Below are positions 38,330 through 45,822 of a stretch of DNA of 64,000 bases, piece after piece. The notes beneath the pieces are model-generated. The model saw only the letters and a program-made list of their open reading frames with translations. It did no database searches and was not told where the DNA came from. The stretch is from assembly GCF_020103695.1 (NCBI RefSeq), contig NZ_JAHXBF010000003.1, positions 677,391-741,390 of the forward strand, written 5' to 3'. Source of the stretch: Hyalangium versicolor. Its GTDB lineage: Bacteria > Myxococcota > Myxococcia > Myxococcales > Myxococcaceae. Within the stretch, counting starts at the first letter, position 1; each line of letters opens with the position of its first letter. The translations under genes and the position numbers were made by a program.

Positions 38330-41101
38330 TCAGTACAAGAGCAGCTTCCCGGCACGGAAGAAGCACACCCGCGTCTCGTTCTCCGTGTCCACGGCGGCGT
38401 CGATCTTCCCCGAGTCCACCTCGCTCAAGTCCTCCGTGCGCGACCAGTAGTCGCTCGTGCCGCGCCGGGCCACCTCCAACTGGCCCCCATGCACGAAAGC
38501 CAGGCGTGGGTTCGCTGTTGCATCCGCGGCGACAGCCACCTGCGAGAGGGTGAAGCCCTCCACGTAGGAGAATTTCACGGTGCTGGCGTTGAAAGGCGTT
38601 GCCAGCGTCACCTGCAGCAGCCCGTTCGCGGTCAGCAGCAGCGGGCCCGTGGAGGTCCACGCCGTGGAGGTCCTGGCGCTTCCCAGGCTCGCCGGGAGCG
38701 TCAGCGCTTCCGCCGCGCTCCCGCTCTTCCAGGCGCCCAGCAGGTTGCTCCCGTAAGGGATGTAGAGGGTGCCACCCGGGCTGAACGTGGCGTCTCCCCA
38801 GGGCTGCTGGTCCGTGGAGGCCGAGCCAGGGAAGGAGACCAGCGCGGAGGTCCACGTCGAGGCGCCTGCGCGGTAGGCCACCACCGTGCGCCAGTACGTG
38901 CCCACGCTGGGCACGGAGCCGTACCAGCCGTACACGATGGTGGGGCGGTTGTTGTTGGATGGGTCCAGCGCGATGGAGACTTCCGCGCTCGAATTCGGCA
39001 CGGTCGAGGCGGAGTCCACCCGCTCGCGAATCCACGTGCTCCCGGAGCGGGTGGCGTACCAGATCCCTCTGCCCGCCAGCAGGTACACCAGGTGCGGTGT
39101 CCCATCCGCGGAGACGGTCATCGCCAGGGACTGCAGGACGATGCCTCCTGTGTTGAAGCCCATGCCGTCCACCTGTTCCATCGTCCAGGTGGTGCCCGTG
39201 CGCGTGCCGTACCAAAGAGAAGGGTGCGTCACGTTGTGGAAGGCCAGGTGCGCCACCGCGCCGCGCATCTCCAACTGACACGCCGAGCCGTAGCTCTCGG
39301 GTCCATTGACCACCACCTCCGGAACCCGGACGTACGGCGTCACGGTCACGGTGAGTGTGCTCGTGGCCTTCTGCCCATCATTGTCCGTTACCTCGAGCGT
39401 CACGGTGTACGTGCCAGGGGTGAGCCAGGTGTGCGTGGCCTGAGCGGCCGTGCCATCCACGGGCGTCGTCGAGTCCCCGAAGTCGAACCGGTACCGGGTG
39501 ATGGTGCCGTCCGCATCGCTGGAGGTGGAGCCGTCGAAGGTCGCCACGCGGCGCGCCTCGGCCTGCGAGGGACCCGTGAGCCGCGCCACAGGCGGGAGCT
39601 TCACGGGCGCGGGATCCATGACGATCTGGACGCTGGCGCTGGCCACCCGTCCGCCGGAGTCTCTGCCCGTCAGGGTGATCTGGTGCGTGCCCTGGCCGAG
39701 CGAGCCCACATCCAGCGAGGTGCCATTGCCCAATTGCCCCCCGAGGCTCGACTGCCACGTCAGGCTGTTGCCGGTGAGCGGGCCGTCCTCGGGATCCTGG
39801 CCAGTGCCTCGCAGTGCCACCACGGTGCCCACCGTGAAGTGGGCACCATTGGACGGTGAGGTGATCTGCACGGTGGGTGCGCCGTTCGCGGGGAGCACCT
39901 CCACGGTGATGCGTGCGGCGCCTTCATTGCCTGTCGAGTCCCTGGCGGTGAGGGTGATCTCATGGGAGCCGGCCGTCAGCCCAGGCACGGTGAGCGGACT
40001 GCCAGTCCCCAATGGGCCCGAGAGGTTGGAGGACCAGCGCAGCGATGCTCCCGACAGGGAGCCGTCCTCCGCGTCCGTGGCCGTACCCTCCAGGGTGAGC
40101 GGAGTGCCCTCGAAGAGCGTGAAGCCATTGGCGGGGCGGGTGATGGTGGCCGTGGGCGGCGTCTGTCCCTGCACGGTGACCGTGACGAGCACGGACGCGC
40201 TCGTAGTGGCGCCCAGCGAATCCGTGGCGGTGAGCGTCAGCGTGTGCACGCCTGCCGAGAGCAGCACGCCCGTCACCTGCCGGCCCTTGCCCAGACTGCC
40301 GTCCTTGCTGGAGGTCCACGCCAGTGCGCTATCCCCCAGCGTGCCATCCTCCGCGTCCGTCGCGCTGCCCTGCAGGGTGAGGGTCTGGTTGGTGAAGAAG
40401 CGCGCGCCCTCGGTGGGCTGGGTGAGGGTGACCACCGGCTTCTGGTTCGTCCCCGGCGGGACGACGTTCACCGTCACACTCGCGTAGCCGACCTTGCCTC
40501 CCGGATCCACGGCGCTCAGCACCAGACGGTGGGCGCCGCGCGCGGCTCCCGTGAAGGACAGCTGCGTCCCGGTGCCGATGACGCCCGCCTTGTCCGAGCT
40601 CCAGATGAGCGACGCGCCCGACAGCGATCCCGTCTCCGGATCCAGAGCCCTGCCGCGCAGCGGAATGGGGGTTCCCTCCTCGAAGGAGGCGCCCGCGGTG
40701 GGCGACTCGATGGTGGCGCTCGGAGGCTGATCTCCGACGAGGACGGTGATGGAGATCTGCGCGCGGGCCTGCTTGCCCCCGGAGTCGGTGACATCCAGGC
40801 TGAGACGGTGCTCGCCCCCGGAGAGCTGCACGCGCAGGAGACTGCCCGTGCCCAGCTCTCCGTCGAGGTTCGAGGTCCAGCGCAGGGCTGTACCGTTCAG
40901 CGCGCCGTCTTCCGGATCGGTGGCCGAGCCCGTCAGCTCGTGCGGACCGGCGCCCAGCAGCGTGGTGCCGTCCGCGGGCGAGAGGATGCGGGCGGTGGGT
41001 GCGGCGTTCTCGACGGGAGGGGGCTCAGGCGGTGCGGGCTTGTCACCCCCACAGCCCGCCAGCGCCACGGCCGCGAGCATCAAAAGGATGCGTGAGGACA
41101 T
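38330..41101 (-). CDS. Large surface lipoprotein with five Ig-like repeats, a PKD domain and a propeller-like C-terminal module
   Basis: The 923-residue precursor has lipobox ALAGC (Cys17) and a Pro-rich linker. Five tandem Ig-like modules of ~93 residues follow, each opening like APTARILSPADG, PPSATIESPTAG, KPVVTLTQPTEG, PPTATITRPANG and APTVQITSPSNG and each containing a D.EDG.L.G..L.W.S block (about residues 33-495). A PKD domain comes next (FDGSTSSDADGTITRYRFDFGDS, about 500-585). The C-terminal ~330 residues (HPSLWYGTRTGTTW, VDGMGFNTGGIV, WIRERVDSA, SIALDPSNNNRPTIVYGWYG) match the C-terminal part of the neighbouring upstream gene. It is predicted to display a ligand-binding module away from the outer membrane. 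Its start is 9 bp after that neighbour's stop. Confidence 0.85.
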   Translation of the reverse strand: MSSRILLMLAAVALAGCGGDKPAPPEPPPVENAAPTARILSPADGTTLLGAGPHELTGSATDPEDGALNGTALRWTSNLDGELGTGSLLRVQLSGGEHRLSLDVTDSGGKQARAQISITVLVGDQPPSATIESPTAGASFEEGTPIPLRGRALDPETGSLSGASLIWSSDKAGVIGTGTQLSFTGAARGAHRLVLSAVDPGGKVGYASVTVNVVPPGTNQKPVVTLTQPTEGARFFTNQTLTLQGSATDAEDGTLGDSALAWTSSKDGSLGKGRQVTGVLLSAGVHTLTLTATDSLGATTSASVLVTVTVQGQTPPTATITRPANGFTLFEGTPLTLEGTATDAEDGSLSGASLRWSSNLSGPLGTGSPLTVPGLTAGSHEITLTARDSTGNEGAARITVEVLPANGAPTVQITSPSNGAHFTVGTVVALRGTGQDPEDGPLTGNSLTWQSSLGGQLGNGTSLDVGSLGQGTHQITLTGRDSGGRVASASVQIVMDPAPVKLPPVARLTGPSQAEARRVATFDGSTSSDADGTITRYRFDFGDSTTPVDGTAAQATHTWLTPGTYTVTLEVTDNDGQKATSTLTVTVTPYVRVPEVVVNGPESYGSACQLEMRGAVAHLAFHNVTHPSLWYGTRTGTTWTMEQVDGMGFNTGGIVLQSLAMTVSADGTPHLVYLLAGRGIWYATRSGSTWIRERVDSASTVPNSSAEVSIALDPSNNNRPTIVYGWYGSVPSVGTYWRTVVAYRAGASTWTSALVSFPGSASTDQQPWGDATFSPGGTLYIPYGSNLLGAWKSGSAAEALTLPASLGSARTSTAWTSTGPLLLTANGLLQVTLATPFNASTVKFSYVEGFTLSQVAVAADATANPRLAFVHGGQLEVARRGTSDYWSRTEDLSEVDSGKIDAAVDTENETRVCFFRAGKLLLY

Positions 41102-41110
41102 GGTCTGGCT

Positions 41111-42562
41111 CTACTGGAACGTCACCGTCGAGCCGGACTGGAAGCAGTAGTGGACCACGCCTGTCGTGGGCCGCTGCGCGCTGGCGATGCGCGAGCTCTG
41201 GGTTGCGGTCCCGAGGCTCGTATAGGTCCAGTAGTTGTTGGCGTTGGGGGTGGTCTGTTCCAGGGAGGTCCCGTGGAGGTGGATCTCGTGAGGCTTGCCC
41301 CCCACGACGACCAGGTCTCCCACGGGGGCCTCGAAGGCCTCGGTATCGCTGGCGTAGAAAGCAGTCACGGGCTGGGTGGTGCCGGGAGTGATGTCCACTA
41401 TGACGCTTCCCGTTCGCAGCAGCAGGTGTCCCGCTGCCGTCCTCACCAGGGACGCATTGTAGTCCTCGTAGAGCTCAGAGGCCGTGTTCGTGAGGAACTG
41501 GAAGCTGGTAGGGGTCGTGGCCGGCTTCCAGGTGCCGATGGCGCTGTTCGCGAAGGGGATGTAGAGCGTCCCCGTGGGATCGAAGGCAATCTCCCCTCGG
41601 AGGGTCTGATCGTAGGAAGAGTTGGGGACCGGGAACGGGACAGTGGCGGCGGTCCAACTGTTCACGCCCGCCCGGTAGGCCACGACGGTCCGCTCCCTGT
41701 TGTAGCCCGCGTCAAGGCCGTAAAATGTATAGGCGATCGTGGGGCGGTTGCCCTGGGACGGATCCAAGGCGATGGAGACGCGACCGGAGGATCCATAGGG
41801 AGGGAGCGCCGCGGAATCGACGCGCTCACGAATCCACGTGCTTCCCGAGAGCGTGGCGTACCACACACCCCTTCCGTTCAACCGGTAGACGATGTGAGGC
41901 TTGCCCGCGGCGTCCAGCGTCAACGCCATGGGGGTCTGCACGATACCGCCCGTGTTGAAGCCCATGCCGTCCACCAGCTGGGTCGTCCACGTGGAGCCGT
42001 TCCAGGTGCCGTACCAGATCGAGGGGTGGGTGCCGTTGAAGTAGATGAGGTGCCCGTTGCCGGTCGAGTCGAAGGCCAGATCGCAGACATTGCCCGTGCT
42101 GTCGCTGGAGGTATCCACGGCCACGGGGGCGAGCGGCACGTTGGCCAGGTTCCCCTCGGACTGGCTCGAGGCCTCGGCGGAGACTCGGAACTGGAAGGTC
42201 TCCGTGAGTTGCTCGCCTGACTGCGTCTCCGCCGTGAGGGTGAGCGAGGCCGTGCCGGCCCGAGGCAGCGTCCAGGTGGCCTGCAACCCCTGGGTCTCCA
42301 GCTGTCCTCCGCTGGCGCTCCAGAGCACGGACTTCACGTCCGAACGCGAGGAGAGCGCGTGGAACCGCTCCACCGTCCGCTCCATGAAGGGGCCCTGGTT
42401 CTCACGCTGCAGGCTGAAAGAGCGCGCCGCCGGTGGCAGCGGCAGGTCCTCCACGGGCACGGGGGCAGGGGAGGACGGAGGGGACTCCGGCTCGCCACAG
42501 GCCGTCAGCATGAGGGGGACGCACAGGCCGAGCACGCGGGCCTTCGAGAGAAGCGATGCCAT
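41111..42562 (-). CDS. Surface lipoprotein, paralogue of the C-terminal module of the next gene
   Basis: The 483-residue precursor has lipobox MLTAC (Cys22), a Pro-rich linker, one Ig-like region (SVLWSASGGQLETQGLQATWTLPRAGTASLTLTAE) and a C-terminal ~340-residue module. This module shares with the following gene the blocks HPSIWYGT, QLVDGMGFNTGGIV, GRGVWYATLSGSTWIRERVDSA, VSIALDPSQGNRPTIAY, RTVVAYRAG and GTLYIPFANS. The pattern of short strand motifs suggests a beta-propeller. The function is unknown; binding or enzymatic roles are both possible. It is the first gene of a two-gene operon (9-bp gap) and is divergent from the TetR gene. Confidence 0.8.
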   Translation of the reverse strand: MASLLSKARVLGLCVPLMLTACGEPESPPSSPAPVPVEDLPLPPAARSFSLQRENQGPFMERTVERFHALSSRSDVKSVLWSASGGQLETQGLQATWTLPRAGTASLTLTAETQSGEQLTETFQFRVSAEASSQSEGNLANVPLAPVAVDTSSDSTGNVCDLAFDSTGNGHLIYFNGTHPSIWYGTWNGSTWTTQLVDGMGFNTGGIVQTPMALTLDAAGKPHIVYRLNGRGVWYATLSGSTWIRERVDSAALPPYGSSGRVSIALDPSQGNRPTIAYTFYGLDAGYNRERTVVAYRAGVNSWTAATVPFPVPNSSYDQTLRGEIAFDPTGTLYIPFANSAIGTWKPATTPTSFQFLTNTASELYEDYNASLVRTAAGHLLLRTGSVIVDITPGTTQPVTAFYASDTEAFEAPVGDLVVVGGKPHEIHLHGTSLEQTTPNANNYWTYTSLGTATQSSRIASAQRPTTGVVHYCFQSGSTVTFQ

Positions 42563-42663
42563 CAGTGGAAAACTCCGTTCGCGGGAACATTGCTCGCTTA
42601 GCCAGTCTGTTCGACAAGCGTCAATGCGGACTTACCCGTATCGGGGTTTCCCAAACCTCGCGC

Positions 42664-42691
42664 TTGCATGCCGGAGAGGGGGGCGTTATAC
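42664..42691 (+). promoter_or_regulatory. Candidate promoter of the TetR gene
   Basis: TTGCAT (42664-42669) and TTATAC (42686-42691) are spaced by 16 nt. Transcription would start near 42698, just before the inverted repeat at 42704-42719. Candidate by eye. Confidence 0.45.
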
Positions 42692-42703
42692 CGGGCCCAG
42701 TAA

Positions 42704-42719
42704 TTGAGTGTTGGCTCAA
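42704..42719. promoter_or_regulatory. Candidate TetR operator 1
   Basis: TTGAG-N6-CTCAA is a perfect 5-bp inverted repeat at the expected transcription start of the TetR gene. A related site, TTGAG-N6-CTCA, occurs at 43391-43406 at the start of the efflux genes. Autorepression through this site is inference. Confidence 0.4.
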
Positions 42720-42728
42720 GAAAGCGCC

Positions 42729-43340
42729 ATGGCCCGCCGCCCCTCCATCCGAGACGAAGACATCCTCGAGGCCGCTCGAGAGGTGTTCCTCGCCAAGGGG
42801 ATCCGCGCCACCACGGCGGAGGTGGCCGATCGTGCCAGGGTGTCCGAGGGCATCCTCTTCCACCGCTTCAAGACGAAGGAAGGGCTGTTCCGCGCCGCGC
42901 TCAATCCCCAGCTCGCTGAACCGCCCGAGGTGCGGGAGCTGGTCGAGCGGGTGGGCAAGGGCACTGTTGCCGACAACCTGCAGGACGCCTGCGTGGCCCA
43001 ACTCGCCGTCATGAAGGTGCGCATGCCTTTGATCATGCTCTCCTTCTCCAACCCTGGGCCCAGCGGCCTGCCCGAGCACTTTGAGCGCGGTGAGCATCCA
43101 GAGCCCATGCTGGCCAAGACCCTTGCCGCCTATGTGCGGGGTGAGGTGAACCTCGGCCGGCTGAGGGACGTGGACGGGGACGTGTTCGCCTACACCCTCG
43201 TCGGCGGGATGATTCATTACGTCATGCAGGGCATCCTCCGGCCGGACACCATGCCGCTGCCGAGCAGCGCCCTCTACATTCGCGGCCTCGTCGACCTGCT
43301 GCTGCACGGCGCGAGTCCGACTCCTCCTCCACGACGCTGA
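42729..43340 (+). CDS. TetR-family transcriptional repressor
   Basis: The 203-residue protein has the TetR N-terminal HTH: RDEDILEAAREVFLAKGIRATTAEVADRARVSEGILFHRFKTKEGLFRAAL (about 7-57). The divergent C-terminal domain binds an unknown effector. ATG 42729 (MARRPSIRDEDIL) was preferred over the in-frame GTG at 42708, which would sit inside the candidate operator. It is followed after 26 bp by the outer-membrane, adaptor and RND pump genes, so it is probably their local regulator. Confidence 0.88.
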   Translation: MARRPSIRDEDILEAAREVFLAKGIRATTAEVADRARVSEGILFHRFKTKEGLFRAALNPQLAEPPEVRELVERVGKGTVADNLQDACVAQLAVMKVRMPLIMLSFSNPGPSGLPEHFERGEHPEPMLAKTLAAYVRGEVNLGRLRDVDGDVFAYTLVGGMIHYVMQGILRPDTMPLPSSALYIRGLVDLLLHGASPTPPPRR

Positions 43341-43366
43341 CCCTCTCTTCCTCTCCAGGACACCTT

Positions 43367-44692
43367 ATGCGTCTGTCTCACGTCCAATTATTGAGTAAGG
43401 CCTCACTCATGATTCTCTGTGGGCTCTCGGCCCTGGCACTTCCTCGGGGGGCCTGGGCGCTCCAGCCGCTGGAGGCGTTCGTCAGCGCCGCGCGCGAGGG
43501 CAGCCCGGACAACCTCGAGGCACAGGCGGGGGCCCTCCAGCAGCAGGCTCAGGCCGATGTGGCGCTGGGACGGACGCTGCCGGGGCTCTCGGCGCGCGGC
43601 ACCTATACGCGCAACCAGTACGCCACGGAGATCTCGCTCCCGCTGGATCCGACCGCACCCCCGGCGACCATCACCATCACGCCCCACAACCAGTTGGATG
43701 CCACCTTCACCCTGAGTGTGCCCCTGGTGGATCTGGCCAGCTTCCAGCGTGTCTCCGCGGCGCGCACGAGCGCCGAGGCCTCCGCGCACCAGGTGGATGC
43801 CACCGCGCTTCAGGTGGAGGCCAACGTGGTGCAGGGCTACTACCAGCTGCTCGCCAACTCCGCGCTCGTCGAGGCGGCCCAGCGCGCCCTCGAGGTGGCT
43901 CGCGCCAGCCTGCGGCTGTCCGAGGAGCGCTTCAGCGCGGGCAGTGCTCCGGCGCTGGAGGTGGACAGGGCGAAGGCCGAGGTGGAGCGGCAGACACAGC
44001 AACTGACGTCCGCCCAGCTGCAGGAGGCGCTCGCGGTCCGCAGCCTCCAGTCCGCCACGGGCCTGACGCCGGAGCTCACGGGGAGCCCGGCTCCTCTGGG
44101 GGACGACCTGCACGAAGAGCCGCCCCTCGAGTCCTTCGTCCCCGGGGACCCCGCGCTGCCTCAGCTGGCCGTTGCCCAGGCCAACACGCGCGCGGCCGAG
44201 AAGCAGGCCCGCGCTCAACGCCTCACCCTCATTCCTTCGCTGTCCGCCTCCGTCACCGAGCGCCTCACCAACGCCGCGGGCTTCTCCGGCCGATCCTCCT
44301 CCTATCAGGCGATGGTCAACCTCAACTGGAGCCTGGACATGACCACATTCGCCAACATCCGCGCGCAGGATGCCGGCGTCTCCGCGGCCCAGGCGCGCGA
44401 GGAGCGGACCCGCCGCGCGGCCCATGACTCCATCCATCGTACGTGGAGGCAGGTGCAGGCCAGCCTCGCCCGGAGCCGCTCCGCTCGCGCCGAGCAGGAT
44501 GCGAGCGCGCATGCCGCCGACCGGGCCAAGGATCGCTACGAAGTGGGCTCGGCCACGCAGCTGGAGCTGCTCCAGGCGCAGCGCGACGCCTTCAGTGCCG
44601 AGGTGAGCCGCATCCAGGCGGATGCCGATCTGGCCAACGCCCGCCTCCAACTGCGCATCGCCTCGGGCCAGGACCCCTTCGCTTCCAAGTGA
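43367..44692 (+). CDS. TolC-family outer-membrane efflux protein
   Basis: This is the outer-membrane channel component of a tripartite efflux system. The 441-residue precursor has a signal peptide ending near LPRGAWA-L. Two halves of long amphipathic helices typical of OEP domains follow (ANVVQGYYQLLANSALVEAAQRALEVARASLRLSEERFSAGSA, and the second copy around 345-430 with RYEVGSATQLELLQAQRDAFSAEV). The start is uncertain: ATG 43367 has AGGA 6 nt upstream; ATG 43409 has AAGG 8 nt upstream, gives a shorter signal peptide and leaves the candidate operator (43391-43406) outside the gene. The adaptor gene follows within 24 nt. Confidence 0.88.
   Translation: MRLSHVQLLSKASLMILCGLSALALPRGAWALQPLEAFVSAAREGSPDNLEAQAGALQQQAQADVALGRTLPGLSARGTYTRNQYATEISLPLDPTAPPATITITPHNQLDATFTLSVPLVDLASFQRVSAARTSAEASAHQVDATALQVEANVVQGYYQLLANSALVEAAQRALEVARASLRLSEERFSAGSAPALEVDRAKAEVERQTQQLTSAQLQEALAVRSLQSATGLTPELTGSPAPLGDDLHEEPPLESFVPGDPALPQLAVAQANTRAAEKQARAQRLTLIPSLSASVTERLTNAAGFSGRSSSYQAMVNLNWSLDMTTFANIRAQDAGVSAAQAREERTRRAAHDSIHRTWRQVQASLARSRSARAEQDASAHAADRAKDRYEVGSATQLELLQAQRDAFSAEVSRIQADADLANARLQLRIASGQDPFASK
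43391..43406. promoter_or_regulatory. Candidate TetR operator 2
   Basis: TTGAG-N6-CTCA, sharing the outer half-sites with 42704-42719, lies at the 5' end of the efflux outer-membrane gene. It is also contained in an 18-bp near-palindrome (43392-43409, one mismatch per arm). It overlaps the coding region if translation starts at 43367. Confidence 0.35.
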
Positions 44693-44716
44693 CTCATGAC
44701 TGAAAGGAACTCTTCC

Positions 44717-45781
44717 ATGAACGCTCGCGTCCTTCTGAGTGGTGGACTCGCGCTCCTGCTGCTCGGTGCCTGCAACCGGCAGGCGGCCGAGCCCCCCATG
44801 ACGCCGCCTCCTCCCGCCATCCACGTGGAGACGGTCACCGTGTCGCCGCACCCCATGCCTCGCGCGCTCCCGCTCACCGGCTCGCTGGTGTCCAATCAGC
44901 AGTCGGACGTGGCTGCCAATGCCTCGGGCCAGGTGGTGAAGACCTTCGTCGAGCGGGGTGCTTTCGTGAAGGCGGGCACGCCCCTGGCGCAGCTGGACAC
45001 GCGCAACGCCCAGCTCAGCGGTGCCGAGGCACGCGCCAACCTGGCGAACGCCCAGGCCCAGCAGGAGCTGGCACGCGCCCAGTGCGAGCGCAGCCAGAGG
45101 CTCTTCGAGAAGGGGGCCATCAGCCGCGACGAGTTCGATCGCACCTCCAGCCAGTGCAAGACGACCACGGGCACGGCCGAGGCGGCTCGCGCCCGCGCGG
45201 AGCTGGCGGAGAACACGCTCAAGGACTCGCTGGTGCGGGCACCGTTCTCCGGCATGGTGGCCGAGCGCTACGTGAGCGTGGGCGAGTACGTGCAGCCCGT
45301 CTCCAAGGTGGCCAACATCGTCGAGCTGGATCCGCTGCGGCTGCAGCTCACCGTGGGCGAGGCGGACATCGGCGCCCTCCAGGAGGGCCAGCAGGTGCAG
45401 TTCGACGTGGCGGCCTTCCCCGGGCAGGTCTTCACCGGCACGGTGAAGTTCATCGGCGCGGCGGTCCGCACCAACACGCGCGACCTGCTGGTCGAGGCCG
45501 TCGTTCCCAACCCGGATCACAAGCTGCGCCCAGGCATGTTCGCCACCGCGCACCTCCAGCTGCCCGATCAGCCCCTGCCCGCGGTGCCTCGGTCGGCGCT
45601 CGTGAAGGAGGGGAGCACCACGCGCCTGTTCACCGTGGTGGAGGGCCACATCGAGGAGCGAGTCATCCAGACGGGCCCGGAGCGGGATGGGCTCGTGGCC
45701 GTGCTCGAGGGGCTGAAGCCCGGCGAGCGCGTCGTCAACCAGCCCGGCAACCAGGTCAAGGACGGCACGCCGGTCAACTGA
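44717..45781 (+). CDS. RND efflux periplasmic adaptor (MFP) lipoprotein
   Basis: This is a membrane-fusion protein linking the RND pump to the TolC-like channel. From ATG 44717, 8 nt after AAAGGAA, the product is 354 residues with lipobox LLGAC (Cys19). The biotinyl-lipoyl halves (VAANASGQVVKTFVERGAFVKAGTPLAQLD and DSLVRAPFSGMVAERYVSVGEYVQP) flank an alpha-helical hairpin. Beta-barrel and membrane-proximal domains follow (VGEADIGALQEGQQVQFDVAAFPGQVFTGTVKFIG). An in-frame ATG at 44696 is also possible. It stands between the channel and pump genes. Confidence 0.92.
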   Translation: MNARVLLSGGLALLLLGACNRQAAEPPMTPPPPAIHVETVTVSPHPMPRALPLTGSLVSNQQSDVAANASGQVVKTFVERGAFVKAGTPLAQLDTRNAQLSGAEARANLANAQAQQELARAQCERSQRLFEKGAISRDEFDRTSSQCKTTTGTAEAARARAELAENTLKDSLVRAPFSGMVAERYVSVGEYVQPVSKVANIVELDPLRLQLTVGEADIGALQEGQQVQFDVAAFPGQVFTGTVKFIGAAVRTNTRDLLVEAVVPNPDHKLRPGMFATAHLQLPDQPLPAVPRSALVKEGSTTRLFTVVEGHIEERVIQTGPERDGLVAVLEGLKPGERVVNQPGNQVKDGTPVN

Positions 45782-45822
45782 CGGCGCTCCAGCTCACATT
45801 GTCTCCGTAAAGGACTTCCGCC

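Noticed and set aside
38330..41101. Possible CRISPR or DNA satellite in the regularly repeating region
   Set aside because: The repeats are ~280-bp coding modules for Ig-like domains, diverged at DNA level; no short identical repeats with unique spacers.
43403..45649. 748-codon minus-strand open frame opposite the outer-membrane and adaptor genes
   Set aside because: Shadow frame; the plus-strand genes have clear family signatures and ribosome sites.
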